From assembly GCA_009923475.1 (NCBI GenBank), contig RFTM01000067.1, positions 1-7,819 of the forward strand: a stretch of 7,819 nucleotides of DNA, in the 5' to 3' direction. Positions within the stretch are counted from its first letter, which is position 1; each line of letters starts with the position of its first letter. The stretch is from Gammaproteobacteria bacterium. Lineage in GTDB: Bacteria > Pseudomonadota > Gammaproteobacteria > Steroidobacterales > Steroidobacteraceae. The notes under the pieces were generated by a model that had not been told where the DNA came from, searched no databases, and saw only the letters and a program-made list of their open reading frames with translations. The translations under genes were made by a program, and so were the position numbers. Of this stretch, positions 6,251 through 7,819 are shown piece by piece.

Positions 6251-6544
6251 ATGCTCGCGGCGCGCTTCGCGGACGGCAGCCTGCTGCTCGGCATCGTGGC
6301 GCTGATCGGCGCCGAGGCGCTGCTGCTGCTCTATCTTTGGTACGCGCGGGGCGTCGGCCTTGCGCCGCGCGCCTGGGTCGGCAACCTGGTGTCGGGCGCG
6401 CTGCTGATGATGGCGGTGCGCTCGGCGCTGCTCGACCAGCCGTGGATCCTGGTCGCGTTCTGGCTGCTGTCCGCGCTGTTCGCGCACCTCCTCGACGCCT
6501 TCGCGCGCTGGGGCGCGCGGCCGGCGCCGGCGGAGCCCGCCTAG
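6251..6544 (+). CDS. Small membrane protein, function unknown
   Basis: A 97-residue protein begins 7 bases after the bchP stop, with GAGG (6242-6245) as ribosome binding site. It is therefore probably the last gene of the bchG-bchP transcript. Three hydrophobic segments are visible: about residues 9-30 (LLLGIVALIGAEALLLLYLW), 42-58 and 64-83 (WILVAFWLLSALFAHLLDAF). No cofactor motif is seen and I do not recognise the family. It does not resemble the missing C-terminal helices of BchG. Its location suggests a link to late bacteriochlorophyll synthesis, but this is only inference. Its stop overlaps that of the convergent phzF-like gene. Confidence 0.7.
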   Translation: MLAARFADGSLLLGIVALIGAEALLLLYLWYARGVGLAPRAWVGNLVSGALLMMAVRSALLDQPWILVAFWLLSALFAHLLDAFARWGARPAPAEPA

Positions 6545-7443
6545 AGGGCGACCGTCGTCTCGAACACCATCGCGGCGTTGCCGATGATCCAGACGCCGGC
6601 GAGCGCGCCGTCCTTGAACTCGAGCTCCACGTCGACGCGCCCCGGGCGGTTCACGAACTGGCCCTGCGCGCCCGAGAACGCGGCGCGGTCGCCGTCGCGC
6701 GGCAGCAGTCCGTGGTGCAGCAGGTAGGCGCCGAGCAGGCCGTGCGCGTTGCCGCTGACCGGGTCCTCCGGGATGCCGATCGCAGGGCAGAACATGCGTG
6801 ACTGGACGAGGCAGCCCTCGACCTGCGGGTCGAGCGTGAACACGAAGTGGCCGGAGGCGCCGAGCTGCGCCGACAGCGTCGAGAGGCGCGCGAAGTCCGG
6901 CTTCATCGCCTTGAGCTGCTGCGGACCGCGCACGCCGATGAGCAGGCGGTTGCCGGCGCCGCCGACGATGCGCATCTCGCAGCGCGGGTCGAGGTCGTTG
7001 CTCGAGAGGGCGAGCGCGTCGAGCACGGCCAGGCGCTCGCGCTCGGCGAGCTCGCGGCCGAGCGGCGGCGCGCTCTGGCGCACCGCGATGCGGCGGCCGG
7101 CGCCCTCGCCACGGACCTCGACATCGACCAGGCCCGCTTTCTGGCGCTGGCGCAGCCGTCGCGGCGCCCCGGGCAGGCGCGAGAGCACGAAGTGCGTGGC
7201 GATGGTGGCGTGACCGACGAACCCCGATTCGGTGCGCGGCGTGAAGAAGCGCACGCGCAGGTCGTGGTCGGCGCCCTCGGCGGGCAGCACGAAGGCGGTG
7301 TCGCCGTTGTTGAGCTCGCGGGCGATGGCGAGCATCTCGTCGTCGCTGAGCGACCCGCCGCCGAGCACGACGCCGGCCGGATTGCCGGTGAACAGACGCT
7401 CGGTGAAGGCGTCGACCTGGAACACCTGGATGGTCCGCGACAT
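6541..7443 (-). CDS. PhzF/YddE-family isomerase-like protein
   Basis: The 300-residue protein has the two-lobed PhzF (diaminopimelate-epimerase-like) fold signatures: QVDAFTERLFTGNPAGVV (9-26), FFTPRTESGFVGHAT (66-80), and IPEDPVSGNAHGLLGAYL (224-241). PhzF itself isomerises a phenazine precursor, but most family members have unknown substrates and no other phenazine genes are present. The catalytic Glu of the usual N-x-S-E-T motif is Asp48 here (NNGDTAFV), and the usual Ser of the GSA motif is Asn232. His78 and Asp227 are retained. ATG at 7443 is preceded by AAGGG (7451 to 7447) and starts at the conserved N-terminus; an ATG at 7521 would add 26 unrelated residues. It marks the end of the photosynthesis cluster. 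Confidence 0.9.
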   Translation of the reverse strand: MSRTIQVFQVDAFTERLFTGNPAGVVLGGGSLSDDEMLAIARELNNGDTAFVLPAEGADHDLRVRFFTPRTESGFVGHATIATHFVLSRLPGAPRRLRQRQKAGLVDVEVRGEGAGRRIAVRQSAPPLGRELAERERLAVLDALALSSNDLDPRCEMRIVGGAGNRLLIGVRGPQQLKAMKPDFARLSTLSAQLGASGHFVFTLDPQVEGCLVQSRMFCPAIGIPEDPVSGNAHGLLGAYLLHHGLLPRDGDRAAFSGAQGQFVNRPGRVDVELEFKDGALAGVWIIGNAAMVFETTVAL

Positions 7444-7452
7444 GTCGCCCTT

Positions 7453-7480
7453 GGCCCCCTCTGCAGCCCTCTGCGGGGCC
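7453..7480. repeat. Small inverted and direct repeats in the phzF-like leader
   Basis: GGCCCC (7453-7458) and GGGGCC (7475-7480) could form a six-pair stem with a 16-base loop. Inside lies CCCTCTGC repeated twice (7457-7464 and 7467-7474). On the minus strand this is just upstream of the phzF-like ribosome binding site. No run of T follows on either strand, so it is not a clear terminator. Confidence 0.35.
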
Positions 7481-7559
7481 GGAAGGGGCGCGATTGTAGG
7501 CAGTTTGCATGAAGGCCGCACCCGGCGATTGCAAGTGCCTGATGTCGATGGGAAAATGC

Positions 7560-7654
7560 CGACAACCCAGGGGTGGCCAGCCGGCCTGAGACGACGCCTC
7601 GCGTCGAACCCTTGAACCTGATCCGGTTAGTACCGGCGGAGGGAGATGGTGTCG
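7560..7654 (+). ncRNA. TPP (THI-box) riboswitch
   Basis: The conserved core of the thiamine-pyrophosphate aptamer is present: GGGGT (7570-7574), CTGAGA (7586-7591), ACCC (7608-7611), ACCTGATCCGG (7616-7626) and CCGGCGGAGGGA (7633-7644). Stems visible: P2 GGGT/ACCC; P3 GGCC/GGCC; an optional hairpin CGACGC-CTC-GCGTCG (7592-7606); P4 CCT/AGG; P5 CCGG/CCGG (7623-7626 with 7633-7636). P1 can form from CGACA (7560-7564) with TGTCG (7650-7654), plus CC/GG (7566-7567 with 7648-7649) around a bulged A. The GGAGG ribosome binding site and the start codon lie within P4/P1, so ligand binding should block translation of the downstream receptor. There is no room for a separate terminator. Confidence 0.9.
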
Positions 7655-7819
7655 TCGCTGCGTTCCCCGTTGATCCGTTTCTTTGGCCCGGTGCTGGGCG
7701 TCGTCGCGCTCGGGCCGCCCTCGCTGGCCGCCCCGGCAGAGCCGCTGGAGGAGGTCGTGGTCACCGCGAGCCTGCGCCCGGTGGCGCAGCGCGAGACCCC
7801 CGCCAGCGCCACCGTGCTG
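7646..7819 (+). CDS. TonB-dependent outer-membrane receptor, N-terminal fragment (probable thiamine-related uptake)
   Basis: The 58 residues up to the right edge contain a signal peptide (basic start, hydrophobic FFGPVLGVVALG, likely cleavage after SLAA near residue 29) followed by a TonB-box-like EEVVVTASLRP and the start of a plug domain. TonB-dependent receptors carry substrates across the outer membrane using energy from TonB. Control by a TPP riboswitch suggests thiamine or a precursor as substrate, as known for TPP-regulated TonB receptors; the substrate is inferred. GGAGG (7638-7642) is only three bases from ATG 7646; GTG at 7649 in the same frame gives better spacing and may be the true start. 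Confidence 0.85.
   Translation, partial: MVSSLRSPLIRFFGPVLGVVALGPPSLAAPAEPLEEVVVTASLRPVAQRETPASATVL

Noticed and set aside
4186..6294. 702-residue minus-strand open frame opposite bchG-bchP
   Set aside because: Translation is His/Arg/Ala-rich without motifs. The plus strand encodes clear BchG and BchP over the same bases.
7453..7480. Rho-independent terminator
   Set aside because: The stem has only six pairs with a long loop, and no T run follows on either strand.
7529..7557. Promoter TTGCAA-N17-GAAAAT for the TonB receptor
   Set aside because: Both hexamers match at only four positions, and the predicted start (about 7564) would remove the 5' strand of the riboswitch P1 stem.
1..7819. CRISPR arrays, tRNA, rRNA and insertion sequences
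   Set aside because: No spaced repeats, tRNA-like folds, rRNA segments or transposase motifs were seen on either strand.

Overview
The window is a GC-rich (about 70%) stretch of proteobacterial DNA carrying one edge of a photosynthesis gene cluster (PGC) of the purple-bacterial type. The divergent block bchF <-> aerR-ppsR-bchG-bchP, the TGT-N12-ACA boxes typical of PpsR/CrtJ control, and the absence of any cyanobacterial or green-sulfur genes point to a phototrophic proteobacterium. A beta- or gammaproteobacterial (possibly aerobic) phototroph is my best guess, but the lineage cannot be fixed from this window.

Layout. (1) About 1-640: the AT-richer, incomplete reading frame of a phage-like helical protein, rich in Asn, Thr and Gln. 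It abuts the next region abruptly. (2) About 641-1230, minus strand: the N-terminal 40% of a PucC/LhaA-type membrane protein, cut by that junction. (3) 1227-1754, minus: bchF. (4) 1755-1938: a divergent control region with a PpsR box and sigma70-like promoters in both directions. (5) 1939-4225, plus: aerR (ppaA), a cobalamin-binding antirepressor, then ppsR, the PAS-PAS-HTH repressor. (6) 4226-4290: a second PpsR box and promoter. (7) 4291-6243, plus: one continuous frame joining a C-terminally shortened BchG (bacteriochlorophyll synthase) to a full-length BchP (geranylgeranyl reductase). (8) 6251-6544, plus: a small membrane protein. (9) 6541-7443, minus: a PhzF-family protein, where non-photosynthesis genes begin. 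(10) 7560-7654, plus: a TPP riboswitch overlapping the start of a TonB-dependent receptor that runs off the right edge.

How it fits together. PpsR represses bacteriochlorophyll genes under oxygen or light and AerR counters it. The two genes sit beside two of their expected targets, the bchF and bchG promoters, each with a box in the same register over the -35 element. BchF acts on the C3 side chain of the pigment. BchG attaches the isoprenoid tail and BchP reduces it, so the fused gene would join two consecutive last steps of the pathway. The shortened BchG has lost about two membrane helices, which creates a predicted topology problem for the BchP part.

The two main points to verify are whether the BchG-BchP junction is real, and whether the phage/PucC junction near 640 is an assembly chimera.
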